DNA of 5,554 nucleotides from Phycisphaerales bacterium UBA7708 (lineage in GTDB: Bacteria > Planctomycetota > Phycisphaerae > Sedimentisphaerales > Anaerohalosphaeraceae): the NCBI GenBank assembly GCA_002482415.1, contig DLFY01000069.1, positions 7,660 through 13,213 of the forward strand, read 5' to 3'. Position numbers and translations under genes: made by a program. Of the stretch, positions 1-5,554 are shown piece by piece. Each line of letters starts with the position of its first letter. The stretch's first letter is position 1. The notes under the pieces were generated by a model. It saw nothing but the letters and a program-made list of their open reading frames with translations, had not been told where the DNA came from and made no database searches.

Positions 1-33
1 GTCCGCTTCCGTCCCGCTGCCGCCGCTGTATTG
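1..33 (-). repeat. Start of a third module, cut by the window edge
   Basis: The last 11 visible codons read Q-Y-S-G-G-S-G-T-E-A-D, the same opening as the heads of modules A (T-Y-S-G-G-D-G-T) and B (N-Y-S-G-G-Y-G-T). The gene therefore continues into another module beyond the left edge and does not end here. Confidence 0.75.
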
Positions 34-2388
34 TGCAATGATTTCCCATGCCAGTTGCGGATAATGATTGCTCGCCATCTGCCAGTCGGCCACATCCCCA
101 TCATCATCGGCAAAATCCCATCCCGCAGACGTGAAGGTCTCCAGCGTCTGCATCATGGCTGTAGTCTTTCCCGCAACCCCGCTGCCGCCGGCACTGGACG
201 TCATGCCGGAAGTCTCCATATCCCAGAAACAGCCGGTGATCTGACCGGAATCCTCCCCGCAAAATCCCCCGACATACGAACTCCCCGTAACCAATCCCGC
301 AGAATAACACTGGTCAATAATTCCGCTTTCATTATACCCGGCCAGCCCGCCGATCTTCTCTGTCCCAAAGACCAAACCCGTCGCATAACATAAACAGATG
401 GTTCCGGCATTTCTTCCGACCAGCCCGCCAATGTTATAGGCATAATATATGTCCATCACATCCATATCCGTGCAACAGCCGTATATGGTTCCTGCCTCAG
501 AATTATAACCAGCAAGTCCACCCGCTTCATAACTACCTTCGATAGTTCCTTCTGCAGAACACTGCTTGATCATGCCTCGATTCTGGCCGGCAATTCCCCC
601 GCAGAAAGATTGACCAGACACAGTACAGTCTGAATCACACTGCTCTATAATCCCGGCATTATCACCAACGATACCCCCTACCCATACACCATAAACGAGA
701 CCCCCTACCCATACACCACCACCGATAACACCGGAGCAGTAACAATTAGAAATCAGTCCCGCGTTATAGCCTGCCAATATCCCCGCAAATTCCATTCCCT
801 GCAGCATCGCATTTTGAACAGTCAGATTGCGAACTTCCGCAGCGGGGTCAAGATAACCAAACAGACCGATTACCATATTATCCAAATCGTACTCAACAGC
901 TAAATTGCTGATGCTGTTGCCGCAGCCATCAAATACTCCCGTAAAGGCAACGCCCTGAAAGCGTGTTACGATATCTTCGTTGTACTCTAAAGTACTGTTG
1001 CTGAAGTTGTGAGCAATTAAAGCGGAATTGAATACGTACCCCTGCAAATCAATATCTGCCGTCAGAATAAAAAACTTATTATAATCCATCCAGTTTTCAG
1101 ACAGCGCCAGCAGGTCCTCCACATTGGAAATGTTATAAGGCTCCGCCGCCGTTCCATACCCCCCGCTGTAGTTGTAAACCTTAACCGTCATCAGCCTCGG
1201 GTAACGATTGCCCGCCATCTGCCATTCTGGGGCTCGCCCCGGGATATCCGCAAAAACCCATCCTGCGGACGTAAACGTCTCCAGCGTCTTCATCTGGGCC
1301 GTGGTCTTTCCCGCAACCCCGCTGCCCCCGGCACTGGCGGACTTGCCGGTCGTCTCCATATCCCAGAAACAATCGCTGACCGTCCCGGAATTAAAACCGC
1401 ATAATCCCCCTGCAAAGGCAGTCCCCGTAACCAGTCCCGCTGCATAGCACTGGCCAATCGCCCCCGCGGCGGCATACCCGCACAACCCCCCGATAGAGTT
1501 GCCGCTGCCCGAGACTGCCCCCAGGGCATAACACTGATAGATACTTCCTGAGGAGAAATTGTAGCCAACCAGCCCCCCAACCGAACTGACGCCCATGACC
1601 ATACCGCTGGCATGACATTGGCTGATTGAACCGGATGAATTCCCCCCGCACAGCCCGCCGACATTATTGCCCCTGCCATCCACGGGGCCTGTGGCATAAC
1701 TGTCGTGTATCACTCCCGCTGAAAAATTATACCCGCACAAGCCCCCCACATGATTCCCATTGCCCAAAACACAACTGGATGAATAGCAGGATGTAATCGT
1801 TCCCTGATAATTTCCTCCGCACAAGCCCCCGACATATAAACTGTTGCCAAGAACGTAAACAGCGGCATAACTCCGGCTGAGGGTCCCGGCATTATTAAGG
1901 CCGCACAAACCGCCCACATACCAGTCATCGCCCTGAATCCATCCGGTTACGGAACAGTCTGTAATCTGACCGAAATTAGCACCGCATAAGCCACCTGTGT
2001 ACCGTTTGCCATGCACCTGCACCTCGATCAATTTCAAGTTCCTGACCTGCCCCGCAGCACCAATCCGGCCAAATAGCCCCACATAATCACTGTCCGGCAA
2101 ATGAATAGAAGCGTTACTGATTGTATATCCGCCGCCATCCAGTTTCCCGACAAACGGGGTCGTATTATTGCCTACCGGGGTTTGTTTCCCTCCCAGATCG
2201 ATATCGGCAGTCAAAACAAAGTGCTTGCCCCAATCGCCCGGCGTAGTCATCAGCGTCTGCCAGTCCGCAGGGCTGCTGATTTTGTAAGGCCGGACCGAAG
2301 TCCCATCCCCACCCGAATACGTCCCCGCCGACACCACCCCCGCCGTCAAAACAACCGCGATGCTCAAATACCTCACCAGATTTTTCAT
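1..2388 (-). CDS. Secreted multi-module GLUG-repeat protein, 3' end cut by window
   Basis: The frame is open from the start to base 1 without interruption (796 codons), and the stop lies outside the window. I recognise the family but no specific gene. Numbering from the ATG at 2388: residues 1-21 are a Sec signal peptide; 23-401 are a first complete module (head, eight GLUG units, F-W-D to Y-P-R-L tail); 406-785 are a second module; 786-796 (Q-Y-S-G-G-S-G-T) open a third. The protein therefore had at least three modules. GLUG units recur every 27-29 residues and probably form a beta-solenoid-like rod; no enzyme domain is seen. The role is probably a surface or extracellular binding or adhesion protein, by inference only. 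An ATG-ATG pair occurs at the start. The second ATG is chosen because the GGGAG motif lies 5 bases before it but only 2 before the first (2391). The gene follows a related gene on the same strand after 136 bases. Confidence 0.9.
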   Translation of the reverse strand, partial: MKNLVRYLSIAVVLTAGVVSAGTYSGGDGTSVRPYKISSPADWQTLMTTPGDWGKHFVLTADIDLGGKQTPVGNNTTPFVGKLDGGGYTISNASIHLPDSDYVGLFGRIGAAGQVRNLKLIEVQVHGKRYTGGLCGANFGQITDCSVTGWIQGDDWYVGGLCGLNNAGTLSRSYAAVYVLGNSLYVGGLCGGNYQGTITSCYSSSCVLGNGNHVGGLCGYNFSAGVIHDSYATGPVDGRGNNVGGLCGGNSSGSISQCHASGMVMGVSSVGGLVGYNFSSGSIYQCYALGAVSGSGNSIGGLCGYAAAGAIGQCYAAGLVTGTAFAGGLCGFNSGTVSDCFWDMETTGKSASAGGSGVAGKTTAQMKTLETFTSAGWVFADIPGRAPEWQMAGNRYPRLMTVKVYNYSGGYGTAAEPYNISNVEDLLALSENWMDYNKFFILTADIDLQGYVFNSALIAHNFSNSTLEYNEDIVTRFQGVAFTGVFDGCGNSISNLAVEYDLDNMVIGLFGYLDPAAEVRNLTVQNAMLQGMEFAGILAGYNAGLISNCYCSGVIGGGVWVGGLVYGVWVGGIVGDNAGIIEQCDSDCTVSGQSFCGGIAGQNRGMIKQCSAEGTIEGSYEAGGLAGYNSEAGTIYGCCTDMDVMDIYYAYNIGGLVGRNAGTICLCYATGLVFGTEKIGGLAGYNESGIIDQCYSAGLVTGSSYVGGFCGEDSGQITGCFWDMETSGMTSSAGGSGVAGKTTAMMQTLETFTSAGWDFADDDGDVADWQMASNHYPQLAWEIIAQYSGGSGTEAD
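37..1173 (-). repeat. Module B of the left gene: head, GLUG units, tail
   Basis: It has the same order as module A. The head (787-1173) has Y-S-G-G-Y-G-T, P-Y-N-I, F-I-L-T-A-D-I-D-L, F-D-G-C-G and I-G-L-F-G. The array (229-786) begins with a degenerate A-G-I-L-A-G unit, has a doubled half-unit near 672-725, and continues with G-G-I-A-G, G-G-L-A-G, G-G-L-V-G, G-G-L-A-G and G-G-F-C-G motifs. The tail (37-228) has F-W-D-M-E-T-S-G, G-K-T-T-A-M-M, A-G-W-D-F and Y-P-Q-L-A-W-E. It is a tandem copy of module A, with the tails offset by exactly 1140 bases. Confidence 0.85.
672..725 (-). repeat. In-frame 27-base tandem duplication in the left gene
   Basis: Two adjacent 27-base units (672-698 and 699-725) match at 23 of 27 positions. 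They share an unbroken identical run of 19 bases (673-691 and 700-718). The protein therefore reads G-V-W-V-G-G-L-V-Y followed by G-V-W-V-G-G-I-V-G, a doubled nine-residue half-unit inside the GLUG array. The length is a multiple of three, so the frame is kept. Confidence 0.85.
1186..2322 (-). repeat. Module A of the left gene: head, eight GLUG units, tail
   Basis: The head (1999-2322) carries Y-S-G-G-D-G-T, P-Y-K-I, L-T-A-D-I-D-L, L-D-G-G-G and Y-V-G-L-F-G. The GLUG array (1369-1998) has eight Gly-Gly-Leu-x-Gly motifs, starting at residues 132, 159, 187, 215, 244, 271, 300 and 327. The tail (1186-1368) carries F-W-D-M-E-T, G-K-T-T-A-Q-M, F-T-S-A-G-W and Y-P-R-L. Seven of the eight motifs read G-G-L-C-G in place of the usual G-G-L-V-G, so this array has two cysteine columns. 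The region is GC-rich compared with the middle of module B. Confidence 0.85.
2326..2388 (-). other. Sec signal peptide coding region
   Basis: The 21 encoded residues show a short basic n-region (Lys2, Arg6), a hydrophobic core around residues 8-19 (L-S-I-A-V-V-L-T-A-G-V-V), and a Val-Ser-Ala end that suits signal peptidase I. The predicted cut is after Ala21, just before the first module (G-T-Y-S-G-G). No lipobox cysteine is present, so a lipoprotein is unlikely. This shows that the protein is exported across the inner membrane. Confidence 0.85.
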
Positions 2389-2393
2389 CATTT

Positions 2394-2400
2394 CTCCCTT
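2394..2400 (-). promoter_or_regulatory. Ribosome binding site of the left gene
   Basis: On the minus strand this reads AAGGGAG, a fair Shine-Dalgarno match. Its last G is 2 bases from the first ATG (2391) and 5 bases from the second (2388). This spacing is the reason for preferring 2388, although 2391 would add only one Met and not change the signal peptide. Confidence 0.65.
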
Positions 2401-2498
2401 TTCTTTATCGAAAATCAATCAAATATCGACAATTCTCACCACTGTATCCATGCATCCTTACATTCTTTGGTCCTCAATTTCCCAATTCCCGCCATGCA

Positions 2499-2514
2499 TA
2501 TATACCTATATACC
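2499..2514. repeat. Tandem 8-base repeat in the intergenic gap
   Basis: TATATACC occurs twice head to tail (2499-2506 and 2507-2514). It lies 13 bases beyond the stop codon of the right gene in transcription order. It could be a regulator site or simple low-complexity AT-rich sequence; nothing here decides between these. Confidence 0.4.
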
Positions 2515-2527
2515 TGAATAGAATTTC

Positions 2528-5500
2528 TCAATCACCCATCCACTCTCCCGCCAGCACCTCAAAATCCGCCATATCAATCCGTCCATCACCATTGGCATCA
2601 CAGGCCCCGCTATATCCGGCCTGCCCTTCCGCCGTCAGCCACACCCTCCCCAGCGCCTCCAAATCCTCCACCCCAACCCCATCCGGACACGCAAAATCCC
2701 CCCGCCGGCCAAACTCCCAGCTCAGCCTCGGATACCCCGCCCCATCCATACACATCCGCCAGATATCCTCCGTCCCATTGTCCGCCTCCCCAGCAAAATC
2801 CCACCCCGCATCCGTAAACGTCGAAACCATCTGCATCTGGCCCGTCGTCTTGCCTGTTATCCCACTGGCCGGGCCCATACCAACACCCTGACTTGTACCA
2901 CTGTTTTGCATATCCCAAAAATTGAAAGAAACATACCCATAATCCCCACACCACCCCACAAGGCCTCCAACATAAGAAGATTCTGAAAAACCACTGATCG
3001 AACCAGATGCGTAACAGTAAGTGATGGTGTTTCCATTTTCTCCTATCAGACCGCCGATACAACAAGCGGGTCCGCTTACGGAACCTGTCGAATAGCAAGA
3101 AGTAACGGTTCCCCCATTACATCCAATCAGGCCCCCTATAGCCCAGGAATCGCCAAAACTGCTAACTGCATTGAAGGCGCAACTGGTCTCAATTTCACCT
3201 CCATAATTATCACCCACAAGACCGCCAACAGAATCAGAACCACTTACCAAACCGTCAGTATAACATCCCGCAATTCTACATGATAAACTTCCTCCTATTA
3301 GACCACCAACAATATACTCTGAACCGCTGACTACTCCTGTGACATAGCAGGATAAGATTGTGCTTTGAAGAGTGAACCCTGCCAGCCCCCCAACGTAAAT
3401 CCCCCCAGTTATATCGACATCCTCAAGTCCTAAATTCTGGATCGTGGCATCAAACGTATGACCACATAGCCCTGTAAAATTATTGCCGGTACGGTTGATC
3501 GTAAGATTTGATATAATAAATCCCTGCCCATCAATAAATCCACGAAATTCTGGAATGACTGCGGTCGACCATGAAATTCCGCTCAAATCCAGATTCCCTG
3601 CAAGCCGATAGTGTGCATGCGGTCTTAGCCAGATTTTACCCAAATCGTCTCCACTGGCTATTATATATGGATCCAACGAAGTACCCTGCCCTGTCATCGT
3701 CCAACAATGGGTTGCAAGAAGCGGGTAAGCACCAGCATCCATCTGCCAATAATCAGTCAGTCCGTTCGCACTTTCATCAACAAAATCCCATCCGGCATCA
3801 ATAAAGGTCACAGGCGTATGCATTTCATCGGTTGTTTTACCGATCCCACCGTCGCTGGTTATTTGACCGCTGGCCTGAACATCCCAAAAACTAAAAACAA
3901 TTGATCCAGAATTATATCCACTTCCCACCAGACCTCCGACACGTGAAGATCCACTGACATAGCCGACAGCATAAGATGAGGTAATTGTGCCGAAACCATT
4001 ATATCCAACTAAACCACCAACATAATTATCTCCATGAGTGCAACCCGAGGCATAACTGGACGTGATAATACCGGCATTATTGTCCCCCACCAGTCCCCCA
4101 ATACAATCTAAACCGTCAACTGAACCGGTGGTATAACTACCTGTAATAGTGCTCTGGTTGTTATCCCCCACCAGCCCCCCAACATTTTCAGAACCGCGGA
4201 CAGAGCCAGTGGCGTAACTGGATATAATTGCACTGTCACTATTTGAACCGGCCAGACCACCCACATCATATAAAGAACCATCAACCGTACCGGTAGCATA
4301 ACTGCTTGCAATCATACTGAAAAAATTAGATCCAACCAGACCGCCGTTATTACAATTCCCAACAACCGTACCGGCAGCAAAGCAGGAAGTAATTGTACTT
4401 TCAAAATTATCTCCCACTAAACCGCCGACTGTATCATATCCTGTCACATTACATGAGCTGTAACAGGTCTTAACCTGACCCCGATAATTCTCACCAACCA
4501 GACCACCAACATAACAATCAAATAAAGATAGAGAACCATTAACGGACCCAGTTGAGTAACAGGATAGGATATTTCCTGAATGATTATACCCAACCAAACC
4601 CCCCACTGAACATCTTCCCCCTATATCAATGTTTTCGACACCCAGATTTTGTATGGTCGCTCCCACAGTACAACCAAACAAACCAACATAATCACCCTTT
4701 TTGCCATCGATAATAAAATTGGCAATCTTATGACCTTTGCCGTCAAAAACTCCTGTAAAGGCCGTACCATCGAAATAGTCATTAGCCGCATCATTATCTG
4801 GAGCAATGATGGCCCTGTTGAATATGTATCCATTCATATCAATATCTGCGGTCAGAATAAAATATTTCCCATAATCTTCGGGGAGGCCAGCTAACTCTAA
4901 CACATCATTCATATCTTTGATCTGATAAGGGTCCTCTTTTGTCCCATTGCCAGCATAAGGATTCCCAAGCGATACAACAAGATCGACTATCGTTCCCGAT
5001 GCAACATATTGGCCCGATGCAGGAGATTGACTGATAACATGCCCATCTGGGATAGTATAACTGGCCATATAGATCTTTTCGGTCTTTAGTCCGGCTTCCC
5101 CAAGTGCCGCCTCTGCATCAACCTGTGCTTTTGTGACAACGTCAGGGATAACAATTGTTGCTTCCCATACTAAACGCGGATATCCTTTCCCGGAAAGAAT
5201 CCACCACTCTGCCTCATCTCCATCTGTTTTAGAAAAATCCCATCCGGCACTACTAAACGTCGAAAACATCTGCATCTCTGCTGTTGTCTTGCCCGTGATG
5301 TGGTTTGATAGTCCCACACCGACACCTTGACTTACATTACTATTTTGCACATCCCAAAAACTGCTCTCAACTTCCGAATCATTTTTCCCAATCAGTCCAC
5401 CAATATATTGACCAACAACTGATCCTATACTATAGGAATCTGTAATAGTTCCATCATTTTCACCTACTAAGCCTCCTGAATACAAATCTCCACTGACCAT
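2528..5500 (-). CDS. GLUG-repeat protein with PASTA and dockerin-like domains, 5' end lost
   Basis: The 990 codons from the first in-frame ATG end in TGA at 2528-2530. Domains in order: residues 1-47 GLUG units; 48-113 module tail; 116-179 PASTA domain; 182-596 full module with nine GLUG units; 600-930 full module with six GLUG units; 936-990 dockerin-like domain. The ATG at 5500 is unlikely to be the real start. It sits inside a GLUG unit (C-Y-A-A-C-M-V-S-G-D), has no Shine-Dalgarno and is not followed by a signal peptide. Repeat-like coding continues upstream past an in-frame TAG (5534-5536). The gene is thus 5'-truncated by the window, by a nonsense change or by an end-of-contig error. An extracellular or cell-surface structural or binding role is likely from the domains. 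No catalytic motif is seen. The next gene on the same strand encodes a relative. Confidence 0.85.
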   Translation of the reverse strand: MVSGDLYSGGLVGENDGTITDSYSIGSVVGQYIGGLIGKNDSEVESSFWDVQNSNVSQGVGVGLSNHITGKTTAEMQMFSTFSSAGWDFSKTDGDEAEWWILSGKGYPRLVWEATIVIPDVVTKAQVDAEAALGEAGLKTEKIYMASYTIPDGHVISQSPASGQYVASGTIVDLVVSLGNPYAGNGTKEDPYQIKDMNDVLELAGLPEDYGKYFILTADIDMNGYIFNRAIIAPDNDAANDYFDGTAFTGVFDGKGHKIANFIIDGKKGDYVGLFGCTVGATIQNLGVENIDIGGRCSVGGLVGYNHSGNILSCYSTGSVNGSLSLFDCYVGGLVGENYRGQVKTCYSSCNVTGYDTVGGLVGDNFESTITSCFAAGTVVGNCNNGGLVGSNFFSMIASSYATGTVDGSLYDVGGLAGSNSDSAIISSYATGSVRGSENVGGLVGDNNQSTITGSYTTGSVDGLDCIGGLVGDNNAGIITSSYASGCTHGDNYVGGLVGYNGFGTITSSYAVGYVSGSSRVGGLVGSGYNSGSIVFSFWDVQASGQITSDGGIGKTTDEMHTPVTFIDAGWDFVDESANGLTDYWQMDAGAYPLLATHCWTMTGQGTSLDPYIIASGDDLGKIWLRPHAHYRLAGNLDLSGISWSTAVIPEFRGFIDGQGFIISNLTINRTGNNFTGLCGHTFDATIQNLGLEDVDITGGIYVGGLAGFTLQSTILSCYVTGVVSGSEYIVGGLIGGSLSCRIAGCYTDGLVSGSDSVGGLVGDNYGGEIETSCAFNAVSSFGDSWAIGGLIGCNGGTVTSCYSTGSVSGPACCIGGLIGENGNTITYCYASGSISGFSESSYVGGLVGWCGDYGYVSFNFWDMQNSGTSQGVGMGPASGITGKTTGQMQMVSTFTDAGWDFAGEADNGTEDIWRMCMDGAGYPRLSWEFGRRGDFACPDGVGVEDLEALGRVWLTAEGQAGYSGACDANGDGRIDMADFEVLAGEWMGD
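2531..2695 (-). other. C-terminal dockerin-like EF-hand pair in the right gene
   Basis: Residues 936-990 hold two half-repeats. The second is a textbook calcium loop, D-A-N-G-D-G-R-I-D-M-A-D (Asp968, Asn970, Asp972, Asp976, Asp979), followed by F-E-V-L-A-G-E-W. The first (C-P-D-G-V-G-V-E-D-L-E-A-L-G-R-V-W-L) keeps the helix but has lost most of the calcium ligands. This form is common at the C-terminus of secreted Phycisphaerae proteins. In cellulosomes a dockerin binds a cohesin, but no cohesin is visible here, so the partner is unknown. Confidence 0.8.
2711..3703 (-). repeat. Module 3 of the right gene: divergent head, six GLUG units, tail
   Basis: The head (3395-3703) is a different subtype: M-T-G-Q-G-T, P-Y-I-I, Y-R-L-A-G-N-L-D-L-S-G in place of F-I-L-T-A-D-I-D-L, then F-I-D-G-Q-G and T-G-L-C-G. 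The array (2921-3394) has six Gly-Gly-Leu-x-Gly motifs starting at residues 704, 732, 759, 789, 816 and 845. The tail (2711-2920) reads N-F-W-D-M-Q-N-S, S-Q-G-V-G-M-G, I-T-G-K-T-T and Y-P-R-L-S-W-E. It resembles the tail of module 1 more than that of module 2. Confidence 0.8.
3713..4957 (-). repeat. Module 2 of the right gene: head, nine GLUG units, tail
   Basis: The head (4607-4957) carries Y-A-G-N-G-T, P-Y-Q-I, F-I-L-T-A-D-I-D-M, F-D-G-K-G and Y-V-G-L-F-G. The array (3890-4606) has nine Gly-Gly-Leu-[VA]-Gly motifs starting at residues 300, 332, 359, 386, 414, 441, 468, 495 and 522. Most units have Ser-Ser-Tyr-Ala in place of Ser-Cys-Tyr-Ala. The tail (3713-3889) reads S-F-W-D-V-Q, G-G-I-G-K-T-T-D-E-M, A-G-W-D-F and Y-P-L-L. 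Confidence 0.85.
4964..5155 (-). other. PASTA domain in the right gene
   Basis: Residues 116-179 have the PASTA pattern: I-P-D-V-V near the start, A-E-A-A-L-G-E-A-G-L in the helix, P-D-G-H-V-I-S-Q-S-P-A-S-G in the middle, and a V-D-L-V-V-S-L-G end. The length of about 64 residues is usual for one copy. PASTA domains are best known from penicillin-binding proteins and Ser/Thr kinases, where some bind peptidoglycan fragments. In large secreted proteins they may only be spacers. It sits exactly between a module tail and the next head. Confidence 0.85.
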
Positions 5501-5554
5501 ACATGCAGCATAGCACGCTAATATTTCACCACACTACTGTCCAATCATAAGTCG
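5501..5554 (-). pseudogene. Upstream remnant of the right gene, interrupted by TAG
   Basis: In the frame of the 990-codon gene these bases read R-L-M-I-G-Q, stop, then C-G-E-I-L-A-C-Y-A-A-C. The part after the stop fits a GLUG unit (compare D-G-T-I-T-D-S-Y-S in the next unit), and the part before it fits a worn L-I-G-Q. The stop stands where other units have Asn (compare A-G-Q-N-R-G in the left gene). Coding similarity therefore crosses the stop. A true nonsense mutation or an error near a contig end are the main options. Confidence 0.6.
5534..5536 (-). other. In-frame TAG stop inside a GLUG unit
   Basis: The codon read on the minus strand is TAG, 11 codons before the ATG at 5500. No alternative ATG, GTG or TTG lies between the two. 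It replaces the Asn that usually follows G-x in the G-G-L-x-G-x-N motif. Confidence 0.8.

Larger units (their letters stand above)
2392..2527. other. Intergenic gap between the two repeat-protein genes
   Basis: These 136 AT-rich bases lie between the stop of the right gene and the start of the left gene, which point the same way. I see the Shine-Dalgarno of the left gene, a tandem TATATACC pair, and CCATGCAT repeated directly at 2448-2455 and 2492-2499. I see no GC-rich hairpin with a T-run and no convincing promoter. Co-transcription is possible but not shown. Confidence 0.7.
5162..5554 (-). repeat. Module 1 of the right gene: end of GLUG array plus tail
   Basis: Two intact GLUG motifs (G-G-L-V-G-E-N and G-G-L-I-G-K-N, residues 9 and 34) follow the interrupted unit at the right edge. 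The tail (5162-5359) reads S-F-W-D-V-Q-N-S, S-Q-G-V-G-V-G, I-T-G-K-T-T-A-E-M, A-G-W-D-F and Y-P-R-L-V-W-E. The head and most of the array lie beyond the window. Confidence 0.75.

Noticed and set aside
1290..1697. Minus-strand open frame of 135 codons and similar short frames within both genes
   Set aside because: They are out-of-frame readings of the repeat arrays, which recur because the DNA repeats. The real frame is continuous and carries the motifs.
2404..2432. Promoter-like TTGTCG and GATAAA boxes with a 17-base spacer before the left gene
   Set aside because: Each box matches the consensus at only about four of six places. Transcription would start on top of the Shine-Dalgarno, leaving almost no leader.
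2477..2488. Possible terminator hairpin (AATT-TCCC-AATT) after the right gene
   Set aside because: The stem is four A/T pairs with no T-run, far too weak for an intrinsic terminator.
2101..2517. Plus-strand open frame of 138 codons over the start of the left gene and the gap
   Set aside because: It lies antisense to a clear signal peptide and GLUG head, is rich in Arg, His, Pro and Ile as expected from the complement of Gly-rich coding, and shows no recognisable domain. It looks like a shadow frame.
3890..4606. Regular repeats that might suggest a CRISPR array or non-coding satellite
   Set aside because: The repeats are about 81-87 bases apart, degenerate at DNA level, and lie in one open frame with conserved protein motifs. 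They are coding GLUG units.
5498..5500. ATG as the true start of the right gene
   Set aside because: It has no Shine-Dalgarno and no signal peptide, and it falls in the middle of a GLUG unit whose first half is coded upstream.

Overview
The window holds parts of two large genes, both on the minus strand, and almost nothing else. Both encode repeat-built proteins of the GLUG-motif type (repeating units with Gly-Gly-Leu-x-Gly followed by a Cys-Tyr-Ala-Thr-Gly-like stretch). The units sit in larger modules. Each module has a head (Y-S-G-G-x-G-T, P-Y-x-I, L-T-A-D-I-D-L, G-x-F-D-G-x-G), an array of 6 to 9 GLUG units, and a tail (F-W-D, G-K-T-T-x-x-M, A-G-W-D-F, Y-P-R-L). Together with a PASTA domain and a C-terminal dockerin-like EF-hand pair, this style points to Planctomycetota, probably anaerobic Phycisphaerae (the Sedimentisphaerales type). 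That placement rests on remembered family patterns, not on a search.

Layout in transcription order, right to left. Gene 2 (2528-5500, with homologous coding continuing to the right edge at 5554) has the end of one module, a PASTA domain, two more modules and a terminal dockerin-like domain. Its true N-terminus is not visible. The first in-frame ATG lies inside a GLUG repeat, and an in-frame TAG at 5534-5536 interrupts the same repeat just upstream. A 136-base gap without a convincing terminator or promoter follows. Gene 1 then starts with a clear Sec signal peptide, contains two complete modules, and runs off the left edge in the first residues of a third. Its stop codon is not in the window.

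Both proteins are most likely exported. They probably fold as long beta-solenoid-like rods at the cell surface or in the medium, with roles in adhesion, binding or assembly; no catalytic domain is visible. The most notable points are a second cysteine column in the first array of gene 1, a recent 27-base in-frame duplication, strong GC shifts inside both genes, and the internal stop at the right edge. Both genes are cut by the window ends, so this may be a whole short metagenomic contig. No RNA gene, mobile element, CRISPR array or defence system is visible.
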